From NCBI GenBank assembly GCA_037042185.1, contig JAXQJY010000027.1, forward strand, positions 1,550,001-1,614,000: a stretch of DNA of 64,000 bases, in the 5' to 3' direction. The position numbers were made by a program, and so were the translations under genes. Position 1 is the stretch's first letter; the number at the start of each line of letters is the position of its first letter. Below, piece by piece: positions 46,633 to 57,954 of this stretch. Source of the stretch: Sordariomycetes sp. S80-01Y. Lineage: Eukaryota > Ascomycota > Sordariomycetes. The notes beneath the pieces are model-generated. The model was not told where the DNA came from. It saw only the letters and a program-made list of their open reading frames with translations, and ran no database searches.

Positions 46633-47454
46633 CTAAAAGATGCTGTTGACAATATTACCACCGATTGTAGCACCAGCACCGAAGATGGCTGCATTGCCCA
46701 TCTTCTTTCCAAACTTCTTCCCGTACTGCTGGGCCTTGCTCGGTTCCCCGTTCTCGCTAGGCTGCCCGCCCTCGCTTACGGCCATGGGCGGCACATGCGC
46801 GTTGTACGGATTCTGCTGCGGCGGCGGTCCGCCATTCTGCGCATAGCCCGGCTGTTGCGGGTATCCGTACTGAGGAACCTGTGCCTTGTTCTCGGTCTCA
46901 ACGAGCACGTAGTTGCGTGGGAAGATACCCTCCTTCCCAGTGCGCATATTTTGGCCCATCCACCAGTCTGCATTCATGTACTCGTGCACAGCAACCTTGT
47001 CGTCCTTCTCGAAGGAAACGTCACGGGCATCCGATGCGGCGTAGCGGTAGAGGGCGCGGGCGTGGGCGATTATGGGCTTGGTGTTGCTTGGCGTGGCGTT
47101 TCGCTGGGGAAGGCCTGGCGCCGGAGTATCGTCGTATGAGGGAGGAGCTGGGGAGGCCGATGTCTTGATGTCGAGATTCGCCATGGCATTGACGGGTGGG
47201 CTCGCAACGGGCGCAGGCGAAGCGCCATTGGCAGTCTTGGTTCGTAGGGGCCCGGCGAGGGGAGACTCTTCGGGGAGGTTTTCGTGGATGCGGTCGTAGT
47301 AGGTCTCGTCAATGACGCCCTTTTCTAGGAGGTTCTCGAGTTCCTAGGCCGGTCAGGTGGGGAGGCAGATTGTTGGGCTGAAGCGTGAACTTACGTTCTT
47401 GATGTTGCGGAGCGACCTGTTGGTCTCCATGATGGTTTGGCGGTCGGCCGGCAT
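46633..47454 (-). CDS. Lsb1/Pin3-like SH3 protein with prion-like tail
   Basis: Homologue of yeast Lsb1 and Lsb2/Pin3, which bind Las17/WASP and regulate cortical actin; Lsb2 is a short-lived prion-inducing protein. Exons are 47454-47395 and 47343-46633, with a 51-bp intron (GTAAGT...TAG), giving 256 aa. The N-terminal helix (MPADRQTIMETNRSLRNIKN, ELENLLEKGVIDETYYDRI) matches the Lsb N-terminus. The SH3 domain spans about 109-170 and shows ALYRYAASDARDVSF, DWWMGQN and GIFPRNYV. A Pro/Gln/Tyr/Asn-rich stretch follows (PQYGYPQQPGYAQNGG) before a conserved glycine-rich tail (KMGNAAIFGAGATIGGNIVN). Lies in a run of five minus-strand genes. Confidence 0.88.
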
Positions 47455-47831
47455 CTTGACGCTGTTGGGCAATCTAATGAATGTTGAGATTGCGGCGATA
47501 GGCGATTGATGGAGGGTTTGGTGGACGAGAAGGAAAACGAGAAGAAAATGCCGTGGGAAGAGAGGATCGGGATGCCGGTGAAACAGCTGACAACGTTCAG
47601 GCGGCTGCGACGTTGGGGGCAGTGCCTCTGCAGTGGTGCGATTGCCCCGCCAAACACCCGAACCGGAACACGCGTTCAAGATCAGGGATCTCGTCTCACG
47701 AAAACCACCGGCCAAGGCTGAATCCAAGGCCGGATATGCGGCACATCATGGCCACTGTCTGCATCGATTCGCTTATTCAAATGATTCTTTTAGGGTGATA
47801 TCTAAATTCTAAATGCGCCTTAACCCAACAT
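47455..47831. other. Intergenic region between SH3-protein start and 2-methylcitrate dehydratase stop
   Basis: 377 bp with the SH3-gene promoter and the neighbour's 3' UTR. No gene or repeat recognised. Confidence 0.45.
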
Positions 47832-49607
47832 CTACTGGACAAACTTGCTGTCCTTAACAGTGTACAGGTCAACGTACTCATCGACGGTCATGGCATCGAG
47901 CTTCTTGGCATCCTGGCTGAGGGTGACCAGCTCCTTAACGCGGGACTCGCTCAGGTGAGGGCCAAGGTGGCGCTTGTACTTCTCAAGAATGACGGGCTTA
48001 GCCTCGTCACGACGGAGACGGTGGCCGAGAGGAGCCTCGACAGCGACTTCGTCAAGGAAGGTTCCGTCGTTGAGCTCAACGGTGAGGGCGTTGGAGATGG
48101 TGCGAAGCTCGGGGTTGTGGTAGTCCGCGGTGTACTGGGGGTCCTCGACGCACTTGATCTTCTGGCGAAGGGACTCGACGAGGGGAGAGGTGGCAGCCTC
48201 ACCGCCGTCGGTGTAATCGGTGGCTTCGAGACGACCGAAGACCAGCATGGTAGCGCACATGTACTGGATGCAGTGGTCGCGGTCGGCAAAGTTGTCCATG
48301 GGCTTGAACTGCTTGTCGATGATGCGGATGCAAGCCTCGTGGGTACGGCAGGTGATGGCCTTGATATCGGCGGCGGACTTGCCCATCTGCTTGAGCTGGT
48401 GGTGAATGCGCTCCGAGGCTTCAACAGCAGTCTGGGAGTGGAACTCGGCAGGGTACGAGACCTTGAAGAGGACGTTCTCCATAACGTAGCTGCCGTAGGG
48501 GCGCTGGAACTCGAACTTCTTGCCCTTGAAGAGGACATCGTAGAAGCCCCAGACGGGAGCGGACAGGACGGTGGGGACACCCTTCTCGCCCTTGAGCACC
48601 TTGAGAGCCAAGTTGACGGCGCGCTGGCAAGCATCACCGGCAGCCCACGACTTTCGCGACATGGTGTTAGGGGTGTGGCGGTAGGTACGGAGAGACTGAC
48701 CGTCGACCCAGGCTTGAGTGACGGCGTCGGCAATGCCCTGCTCGTTGAGGCCGAGCATCTTGGAGACGACGGCGGTCGAGGCGACCTTGACCAGCACAAC
48801 GTGATCAAGACCGACCTTGTTGTAGGAGTTCAGCAGAGCCAAGCAGCCTTGGATCTCGTGGGCCTTGATCATGGCCTCGAGGACATCCTTGATGGTGAAG
48901 ACCTTGCCGCCGGCCAGGTTACCGCCGTTCTTGTTGGTGCGGTTGATCCAGTCAGCCACAGCAAGAATAGCACCCAGGTTGTCAGAGGGGTGGCCCCATT
49001 CGGCAGCCAGCCAGCAGTCGTTGAAGTCGAGCCATCGGATCATGGCACCAATGTTGAAAGCACCGTTGACAGGGTCGAGCTCGAAAGGCGTACCGGGGAC
49101 CTTGGTACCGTTGGGAACGACGGTTCCCGGGACGATGGGCCCAAGGAGCTTGGAGCACTCCTTGAACCTCAAGCCCTCAAGACCGCAACCAAGAGTGTCG
49201 AGGAGAATCCATCGCGCGGTGTCAAACTATCCAATGCCATTGTCAGCGTCGTGTCTTGAGGTTGCCGCGGTTAGGGCTCCAGCGCGGGGTAAGATAACAG
49301 GCCCTAGTCAGCGCTGGAAGCAATTGAGGGCACTCACGGCGACATCGGAGTCAATGGGCTTGTTGGCGACGTAGTCGGCAATATCCTTGATCTCAGGATC
49401 GTACTCTCGCGGGGCGGGCGCCATGTTGGGAGCACCTGATTTCCTCGCGGCTGATGTTGAGAAGGTGTGAGAAGATGTCGAGGCGCCGGCTCTGGCAACG
49501 CCGAAGGATGCCGAGCGGGCGGCGGCGACAGACAGAGGGGCAGCGGTCAGACGGGCACTTCGCAGCTGCTTGGTCGCGGTCCGCAGGCTGCGATTGACGG
49601 CAGACAT
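47832..49607 (-). CDS. prpD: Mitochondrial 2-methylcitrate dehydratase (PrpD/MmgE family)
   Basis: Methylcitrate-cycle enzyme that dehydrates 2-methylcitrate to methyl-aconitate during propionyl-CoA breakdown. Exons are 49607-49338 and 49226-47832, with a 111-bp intron (GTGAGT...TAG), giving 554 aa. The first 55 residues are Ser/Arg/Ala-rich and poor in acidic residues (MSAVNRSLRTATKQLRSARL), a typical mitochondrial presequence ending before SGAPNMAPAPREYDPE. Family signatures include FDTARWILLDTLGCGLEG, AMIRWLDFNDCWLAAEWGHP, SWAAGDACQRAV, and ECSKLLGP. It resembles the fungal propionate-pathway paralogues (yeast Pdh1). The antisense strand carries a 434-codon open frame caused by GC-rich third positions. 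It is divergent from cry across 2.7 kb. Confidence 0.94.
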
Positions 49608-52282
49608 ACTGGTGTGAGGGGGTTGATGATGGCGGATTGGCCGTGTCGAGGTCAATTGGAGATGGTGAAAGGTGGAAACTTGGGGCGGCGATGGCACTTT
49701 TTTTGTTGATTGTCGGCCGGCCGTGAGGGTGACGGCAGGGGTATTCTTTGCCGGCTACCCTCGGTTAAGGCAGACGTGACCCCAGACTGCCTCACCTGAA
49801 GGCGGGGGAGCTTCGACGTCGACTTTCCCATCATGACAACCAGCTCATGGTTTGAATACCGAGAAGAGCCGCAGCATACATGGCTCGCCCGAAGCTCGGC
49901 GCTCCTTCGATCTCCGATCGGTTCCGGTTTCAGCTTTCTAGGTAGATAGACGAAGCTATCGTCGTGGAATCGCCATTGTCGGCTCCCAACACTTCGTGTT
50001 GAAATCCTTCTTAAATCAGACCTCGGCCAGCTGTCCGCCTCCGCATTTGCAACGGTGACTTATCGTATCCGGATGGCTCAGCACTCTGTGACTAGAATCA
50101 AGTGAATGCGAAGAGCAGTTGAGCATCGGCCTTTGTTACGAAACTACTAAGTTTCCCGTGGACTTAACCTCTCCACCGACGCCGCAGGGTAGCCAAGCCA
50201 CCTCATGATAGATCGAGCAATCCGTTCTAATGTCCCCCTACATAGCCTCGGCAGTATGGATCAAAAAATGAGTATCGGATATCATTCATCGTTATGCTTC
50301 ACTGTTCGGAGTTGCCACGGAGAAGCCCTGGATGTTATCGTAGACGTTTTGCTACGAAATCGCGCTTCCCTTTGGATGGGTTAATGCCTACAATTTTGAA
50401 ACCAGGTTTGATGTTGGACAAGATCACGCGCAGAACTCCTCCCCGAGCGGGATGCACGTGAACGAACATGAAGCGCCATACAGGTACAGTAGAGAGCACA
50501 TCTGTCTCGATGTACGCGTAGAGATTGGGATTTTGGGACGCTTGGCCCCCACTGTAGGCCCGCTTGCGAGATCATGTAGCGGCGGGATCGATCAGAGTGA
50601 GGAATTGTTGGCGAGTATGCCACCTAGAGACGATAACCGCTTTTGAATATTTCCAAGCTCCTTGACCTATTCAACTATGCATCCAGACCAGGAATGGGGG
50701 ACATCTACAGCAGTAAAGACCACTGGCACTTCATCGATGCTCATAGGGCTGCAGCTTTGGGTGTCTCCCTATGCACCCCAATGAGATGATGTGGACTGCA
50801 ATGCCATACGCGCCCGAACACTCTCCAGCCTGATTCCTTCTAGAATTAGATCGTACATCGCACACGGCATCTTCCGTGCACTGCCGCAGCTCGTCAATAA
50901 TGAGGCTGTCCGGCTCTTAACGCAGGATAGAGCCTACAGCCTCACTTGACGCACGCTGTTATGAGGAGATGATGGTGCGAGGGGGCCCTGAGATCGTGGC
51001 AACGAGGGTGGCAGCTAACGCACGGGCATGGTGGTGCATTTCCTATCAATCAGGCATCAAATTACTGGTCGAAATCTGCGACGATGCTACAGGGGCAAAG
51101 AGATAATTACATACTTAATTCAGTCCGTCTTGTCTCTTTGCATCTCCGCGCGAACACCGCGAAAAAGCATCCACGGGCAGAAGCAGCGGCGAGCCCTTCC
51201 GGGGTCCCGTGGCGCCGTCATCGTCGGTCTGCAGGGTCCAGAGCCCCACCGGCACAGCGATTACTAGGACGGTTCTCACCCCCTGCAATGGAAGCTAATC
51301 TGCTTCTGGCGGGCCCGATCTCCAGAACATTACAGGGGTCCTCGCGATCGTCGTGACATTTCCTCACCATCTGGGGCAAGCCTCCCATTGCGCTGGTGCG
51401 TTTTGGCTCCCAACCTAGCCCTCATCAGGCTCACGGCAACCAAAATACCTGCCAGTCTCCCTTGAGGATCCCTAATGACTCCGCAGACAGCACCTGGGTC
51501 GCTTCAGAGTCTTGTACCTCGTCTAGGCTGGTTGAGGTGCAGAATGTTCCCATTCCACGGGCGCTCAAGGCTGTATGGCCAGGGTTGGGCATCAGATCAC
51601 AGACTCTTCACTTGCGGCCCCTTCGAAGAGAACAACAGTTTGTCACTTCTCAAGTTGAAAAAGTCTCAAGAACCCCTGATCTTCAAACGCGCTGCTGCCA
51701 GTGCCGTCCCGAGGCGCCGTCCCCCAAGTAATTAAGTAGGGGTTCTCGTCGACCTTGGGTGGCCACTGCGTCGTCTCGATTTCCATCATCGGCGACATAG
51801 CGTTTGGATCGCGGCACCTCCCTGCTCATCACTTCGACCGCCTACAGCTGCCACGATTTTTCATGATTACACTGGGTCAAGGCAAGTCCATGTATCATCA
51901 CCCAATTTGTTTCGCCTCATTATCTCCCCCTTGGTCGGTCGCCTCAACTCCTCTTTCGGAGGTCGTCAATCATTCTCTCGCGACTGCGTTGCCTCTTTCT
52001 CCAAGTTCCTCTTTCACATTCCTACGACAGTCAGTGCTAAACTACGTGAAATTACCTGCATTGGAAATCTAATCGCAAACATTAGCAGACGCTACCACCG
52101 CAAATCGAAGCTATTGGAGAACTACCGCCCTTCCCTAGACCTGGCCCGCCGCAGCATCTGAGACTGCTCTATGCATGCACCGCGGATTCTCTGAAAGAGT
52201 ATCACAAAGTTTACGAACACTTCATCGACACTCGTCATAGACCTCCGTGCGCCTTCTAGGGTCGCAACGAGTCTGTACTATC
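49608..52282. other. Long non-coding interval, prpD / cry
   Basis: 2.7 kb between divergent start codons. Only short frames without domains occur. It contains a GATCGATC at 50585-50592 and a GATCGC at 51807-51812, both matching GATC-core white-collar-type motifs but too short to call alone. The cry-proximal 350 bp is pyrimidine-rich. Confidence 0.5.
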
Positions 52283-54507
52283 ATGGCTGGAGGGAAACTC
52301 TTAGTATACCTTTTACGCCGCGATCTAAGAGTCTCCGACAACCCTATTTTGCACCACCTGGCCACTTCCAAGGATCACGGCTACACGCACCTGCTCCCAG
52401 TCTTTGTGTTCCCTTCCCATCAAGTTGAAGTTTCGGGGTTCTTGAAGGATGGCGAGCAATCGCCCTACCCGCCTGCTGTGAGCGAGGTAGGTAAGTTCTG
52501 GAGATGTGGTCCCCACCGCGCCAAGTTCCTTGCACAGTCTGTCTGGGACATGAAGAAGACGCTGGAAGGCCTGGAGAACGGTCTTGCGATTCGCGTCGGC
52601 TCCTCGAAGGATGTGGTACAGAGTATCATCAGTCATTTCAAGGATCAGGGGCCGAGCGTGGAAGGTGTTTGGATGACAGAGGAGAAATCATACGAGGAGA
52701 AGAAGGAAGAGGACAGCATTGCTTCCCTTTGCTCGGCGAGCGGTGTCGATTTTCAACTATGGCCGGACGAGAAGTATTTTGTGGACGAGTAAGTACCGGA
52801 CTGGGTATTCAATATGCCGATGCTGACACAAGCAGCCGAGATAATGGGTTAAAGAAGCCCTCCGACCTTCACGACGTGTTTACCAGCTATCGCAAATCTC
52901 AAGAACCTCTCCGTGAACGTCCTCGACAGCCTCTTGCCAAGCCTCAGAAGGGGCAGCTACCGGTACTTCCTCAACTACCGCCTCAGCAGCATCCATTCGT
53001 TGAGGTGACGAACTACGACGATCTGGAGAAGCGACTATTGCAACCCCTGGGCGAACCGTTACCAAATGGACCGTCTTACCCTAAGGAGGCAGTATCGGCG
53101 CATCCTTTCGAGGGAGGAGAAACGAATGCGCTTGATCGCTTGCAGTACCTAATCAAGTCAGGAGGAATGACCGCATACACAGACACACGAAACGGGCTCG
53201 TTGGCGCCGACTTCAGCACCAAGCTCTCCGCCTACCTTGCTCTTGGATGCGTATCGGCCCGTCAGATTCACAAAGAGCTGGTCGACTTCGAGGACGGCAC
53301 CAACTCATCTTACGAGCAGGGACAAGGCTACGGCAAGGGAGAAAACGCTGGCACAAGGGGTGTTCGCTTCGAACTACTCTGGCGCGACTACATGCGACTA
53401 TGTACCGAGAAGTTTGGCCAGAAGCTCTTCCGTCTTTCAGGGTTCCGTCAGGATCAGGCTTATGAGAAGAAGTGGAAGACGGGCAGGGCGGAGAAGGCCT
53501 TGGACGGGCAAGATCCTTCCCCGGAAGAGGTGCGAAAAACGATCCAGCGTTTCATTGAGGGGAGCACGGGCATGGGCCTTATCGACGCCTCACAACGGGA
53601 ACTCCTGCACACTGGGTACACATCGAACAGAGCTCGCCAGAATGTTGCCAGTTTCCTATCGAAGCACATGGGCATCGACTGGCGCTATGGGGCTGAGTGG
53701 TATGAGATGCTGCTTGTTGACTACGACGTTTCTTCCAACTGGTCAAATTGGCAGTATGTTGCAGGGGTAGGCAACGACCCTCGCGGCGACGCACGCATCT
53801 TCAACCCCGTCAAGCAGGCTTTTGACTACGATAAGAACGGAGACTACGTGCGTATGTGGGTTCCAGAAGTCAAGTCTCTGGATAAGATGGAGAACGTCTT
53901 CCAACCGTGCACTGCCAGCAAGGAGGACCTCGAGGAAGCCGGAATTGCCGACCACATCATGGTCACTCATCCCATCAAGAAGATCGATTTCACCGTGGAC
54001 AGAAAACCTAAGGGACCACGGAAACCGTTCAATCGTCGCAGGGGCCAAGGACGTGGAGGTCGACGAGGGGGAGGCAACGGCGGCAATGGAGGAGTAGGTG
54101 GCACTAACGGCTCGAATGGTGCTCCAAACGGAGTGCAACAAAACGGTGCTGGCGGCCATGGACCCAGCCACAACGGCAGCAGATACCAACAGAATGGCCA
54201 CACTGCACCACATGTCTCCGGTAACAACGGCAACTACAGAAATGCAGGTTATGGCCGCGGGAACCAGAGCTTTCCCCCATCGAACACGAACAACTATATC
54301 CAGCATCATCAACAACAGTTTGGTGACACCCAATGGTTTAACAACGGCTGGTCCGTCAACGGTGCGCGAGGCTACAACAATGGAGGATATCGCGGACGCG
54401 GTGGGGGTGTTGGTGGTGGTGTCCGAGGAGGATATGGTAGACACTTCGACGGCTACGCTCCACCGCCTCATCAGTACTACATACCGCAGATGCATCACGG
54501 GGCTTAG
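52283..54507 (+). CDS. cry: Cryptochrome-DASH with Gly/Asn/Arg-rich C-terminal extension
   Basis: Photolyase/cryptochrome-family flavoprotein; DASH members bind FAD and MTHF, repair CPDs in single-stranded DNA in vitro and modulate blue-light responses in fungi. Exons are 52283-52788 and 52836-54507, with a 47-bp intron (GTAAGT...CAG) joining FVDDRDNGLKK, giving 725 aa. The N-terminal antenna domain starts LLVYLLRRDLRVSDNP. The FAD-binding core shows SAYLALGCVSARQI, FELLWRDYMR, GLIDASQRELLHTGYTSNRA, ASFLSKHMGIDWR, and NWQYVAGVGNDPRGDARIFN. After about residue 565 the protein switches to a basic, low-complexity tail of roughly 160 residues rich in Gly, Asn, Arg and Gln (RRGQGRGGRRGG; RGRGGGVGGGVRGG), unlike plant or bacterial DASH proteins. 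The gene lies directly upstream of carRA in the same orientation. Confidence 0.95.
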
Positions 54508-55647
54508 CAAGCATGTCAGAATTAACGGGCTGCTGCACTTGCAAAGTCCTGAGGATGCGTGTCCGAGCATGACAGATTCTGGTGTCAACTCCTGGAACAT
54601 GGAGTCGAACGCGACAATGGTGGCTCTGGAGGGAGAAGAAGCCTGTCTCGTTTTTTGTTTCTCGCATTCTTGTTTACACCAGGTCGGAGAAGTTGGGGGG
54701 AAAGGTAATGATGAAAGAGGGTTTACGTCTTCATTTTACAGGCAATAAACTTTTGCTGTGACTGTTTGTAAGATCAAGCGATGTATCCCAAGCTAAGCCG
54801 CACCATGCCATGCCATAAGACCATATCCTTGTTTATGCGATGGTCTCCGATACCAAGGTCGTGATGCGCGATTGAGGTGGTAGTTTCCCGTCGACACCGC
54901 CAGGAGGGGTCGGTCGGTTGTGTAAGACGACAGGCCCCACGACTCCATCACCATGAGAGGATCAAGGAGCTAAATGTCCGCGAATAGAGCCCCCAAATCC
55001 AGGAACGGGAGGCTGATCCTCGCGGCTCACGTGGCTTCTCCCGTTGAGTTTGTCCGCATTTCTAGCCTGCTGTTGCGGTGTGGCTGCTGCGCACCCTCGT
55101 GTAACGCATCGGAGAGACCTGAGATGATAGCATCATAGACTGCCCAGTTTGCATGCCGCGCCCCCCAGCCGTCCCACCCGGGCAGCCAACCACGTCAGCC
55201 TTGCCCAGGGCCACCCTGAAAAAGTCGATGATGCGAATCATCGGGATTGAGCCAGAGACGCCGTTCGTCGATTTATTGTTACGCAGAGCACCGGGCGAAT
55301 ACGTGGCCCCAGGTGGGCTCCTCCCATTGGGACTAGTAGAGGGTACCTAATGAGAAATGGAATCCCGGGCAGTCGCACACGGACGATAAGACCGAGTCCG
55401 AAGGGCGAGAGGAATGACGGGGGGACGCAATCACTGCGTATTGCTATTAAATTGGCCCAGTATAACCTTGGCTGGGCTGGGCTGAACCTCATTGCTGCTT
55501 CGGCTCCTTCGCCGGGTTCAGGTTGGCTAGTATTTATGCTCTGGTCCTTGTAAAGGTTGTCTTGCCTCACGCCCGCCTTCACCTCTCACCCCCTCAATTC
55601 AAGACAGAGAACGGGTTGAGGCTCACCGAGTCAACCCTCCCATCGCC
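54508..55647. other. Intergenic region cry to carRA
   Basis: 1.1 kb holding the cry 3' UTR and the carRA promoter. GATC tetramers occur at 54960-54963 and 55015-55018, and a perfect inverted repeat at 55226-55243. No gene is supported. Confidence 0.5.
55226..55243. promoter_or_regulatory. Candidate carRA upstream operator (7-bp inverted repeat)
   Basis: CGATGAT and its exact complement ATCATCG flank a 4-bp spacer (GCGA), about 400 bp upstream of the carRA start. CGAT cores occur in described Neurospora light-response elements. Functional role is inference only. Confidence 0.35.
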
Positions 55648-57486
55648 ATGGGGCTCGACTACGCACTCGTGTAAGTATCCTGTTGATCTGGTCGCGGGGC
55701 GCGGGATTGACGGGAAGGACAGCCACGTGAAGTTCACCATCCCGCTGGCGGGTTTCTTCACCGTCGCGGCGAAACCCTTCCTCACCCGCTTGGATGCGGT
55801 GAGAATCGCGTTTCTGGTGACGATTGCGGTCACGGCTACGATACCGTGGGACTCATATCTCATCCGCACCGGAGTATGGACCTATCCCGACGATGGCGTC
55901 CTGGGGCCGTCGCTGTTTAGCATCCCGGTCGAAGAGCTGTTCTTCTTCGTCATCCAGACATACATCACCGGTCTGTTGTATATCCTGTGCAACAAGCCGA
56001 TCTTGCTAGCTCATTATCTGGACACCCCCGAGACACGGAAACCGTGGGTTCAGGGAGCGAAAACGGCGGGCCAGGTTGCGCTGGTGAGTGCTACGGCGTA
56101 TGGAGGCTATCTCATCAGGCAGAACGGGGATGGGACGTATCTAGGCCTCATCCTCGCCTGGGCGTGTCCGTTCTTGCTAATCACCTGGAGCTTGACGGGG
56201 GAGATGCTGTTGAGCATGCCTTGGACCAGTACTCTGCTGCCAATCCTGGCACCGACTTTCTACCTATGGCTCGTGGATGAGCTCTCGCTTCGTCAAGGAA
56301 TCTGGACGATTGAGACAGGGACGAAGCTCAACAGCCAACTATTCGGAAGTCTTGACATGGAGGAAGCGGTGTTCTTCTTGATCACGAACACCCTTGTTGC
56401 TTTTGGAATTGCCGCTTTTGACAAGGCGGTTGCCGTCTGCGATGCGTTCCCGAACCAGTTCCCCCGGCCGGCGGATGCGTTGCCCATCATATCACTCCTC
56501 GAGGCCAGGATTTTGCCTTCGTCTAAATACGACATGCAACGTGTCACTGGCATAGGAGAAGCTGTTCAGCGCTTGAAAAAGAAGAGCAGAAGCTTCTACC
56601 TCGCGAGTTCGGTGTTTCCCGGACGGATCCGGATCGACTTGACCCTGCTGTACGTATCTCTGGATGGGAATTGAGATGGATGCTAATAAGTTCCAGATAC
56701 TCCTACTGTCGTCTTGCAGACGACCTCATAGACAACTCAGAGAGCCCAAAGGAGGCGTTGGATTGGATATCCAAACTCAAGGGCCATCTGGACTCCGTCT
56801 ACTGCGCTCCCAAGGCCGCCAACGTGCGTGAGTACGTCCACGCCAAATTTCCGCGCTCAGCTCACTCCGCGCTGGAGCTTCTCCCCTCGCACATCGTCTC
56901 CAAGGAGCCCCTCTACGAACTCCTGGAGGGCTTCAGGACAGATGTAGAGTTCAAGACGTGCGCCAACTCACCCATCAGGGAAGAGAGCAACTTGGAGCTC
57001 TACGCGTCGAGGGTCGCGTCAACCATTGGCGAGCTATGTCTGGATATTGTCATGCATCACACCAACCACAAAGAGAACCGCGCCCTGTTGTATTCCTCGG
57101 CGAAGCAAATGGGAATCGCCCTTCAATACGTCAACATAGCCCGCGACGTGGCCGTCGATGCGGATATCAGCCGCGTTTACCTCCCCACCACATGGCTCGA
57201 GGAAGAGGGCCTCACCCCCGAGATGGTTATCGCGCAACCATCAGGCCCGAAGATTGACCGCATGAGACGGCGGCTACTCGGCAAGGCGTTTGAGCGATAC
57301 CGCGCGTCGAGGTCAGCGATGGAGTTGATCCCCCGGGTGGCCAGAGGTCCGATGGTCGTGGCGGTCGAGAGCTACATGGAAATCGGGAGGGTGCTTGCCG
57401 AGGGCGGGTTGAGGGTCGAGGGAAAGGCTACGGTGCCCATGTGGAGACGGCTGGGAGTCGTTTGGAAGACGCTGGTAAGATCGTGA
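55648..57486 (+). CDS. carRA: Bifunctional lycopene cyclase / phytoene synthase (CarRA, AL-2)
   Basis: Two activities in one chain: N-terminal CarR-type lycopene cyclase and C-terminal phytoene synthase, which condenses two geranylgeranyl-PP to phytoene. Exons are 55648-55670, 55723-56649 and 56697-57486, giving 579 aa; introns are 52 bp (GTAAGT) and 47 bp (GTACGT). The first exon encodes MGLDYALV, the usual short N-terminus. The cyclase half has about six or seven helices and two EE/FF motifs (IPVEELFFFVIQ and DMEEAVFFLITNTLVAFG). The synthase half has YSYCRLADDLID, split by intron 2, and NIARDVAVDADISRVYLP, the two Asp-rich Mg2+-binding motifs. An alternative frame upstream of 55648 is only open across the unspliced intron. 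Expected to be light-induced by analogy with Neurospora al-2 and Fusarium carRA. Confidence 0.96.
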
Positions 57487-57954
57487 GGCGAGCGTGGGTG
57501 GTGATGGACTGCTTGTATTGGCGGAGGGTGAAGCTGTAAGCAAGTGTTGGCATTGTAAGTCACGATTCATGGCTGGCGTTCCAATCTTTGATAGACCATT
57601 CAGTGCACGATCTACGCGAGTAATCGATTCGAATTGAACACATTGAGGACAACTTCATTTGACCTGTGGTTTTGGAGTCATAGCAATCTCTAGAGCTCGC
57701 GTCATGCCCAATACTACTGTGCTAACATCGTTTAGCACTGACTTGCAATCTTTGCGATTCTGGACGTCCCATAGATGTAGTGGTTCGAGTGGTCTCAGGA
57801 GTTAATAGTATTTTCCGACTACCATACATCGCTGCAAACAGCACGCTAAATAAATGGATACGCTGAATCAGACGGTAGCAAGCGCGACAGAAGAGACGTC
57901 TCGGTGACCCGGACCTTCATCCATCTGATCCGTCACGGAACACGGAGCTCAATA
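57487..57954. other. Convergent 3' region, carRA / secreted protein
   Basis: 468 bp between two stop codons, AT-rich around 57550-57860, consistent with 3' UTRs. Nothing else seen. Confidence 0.5.

Noticed and set aside
47955-49259. 434-codon open frame antisense to 2-methylcitrate dehydratase
   Set aside because: Shadow of a GC-rich third-position coding strand; no domain, and the sense strand matches a well-known enzyme.
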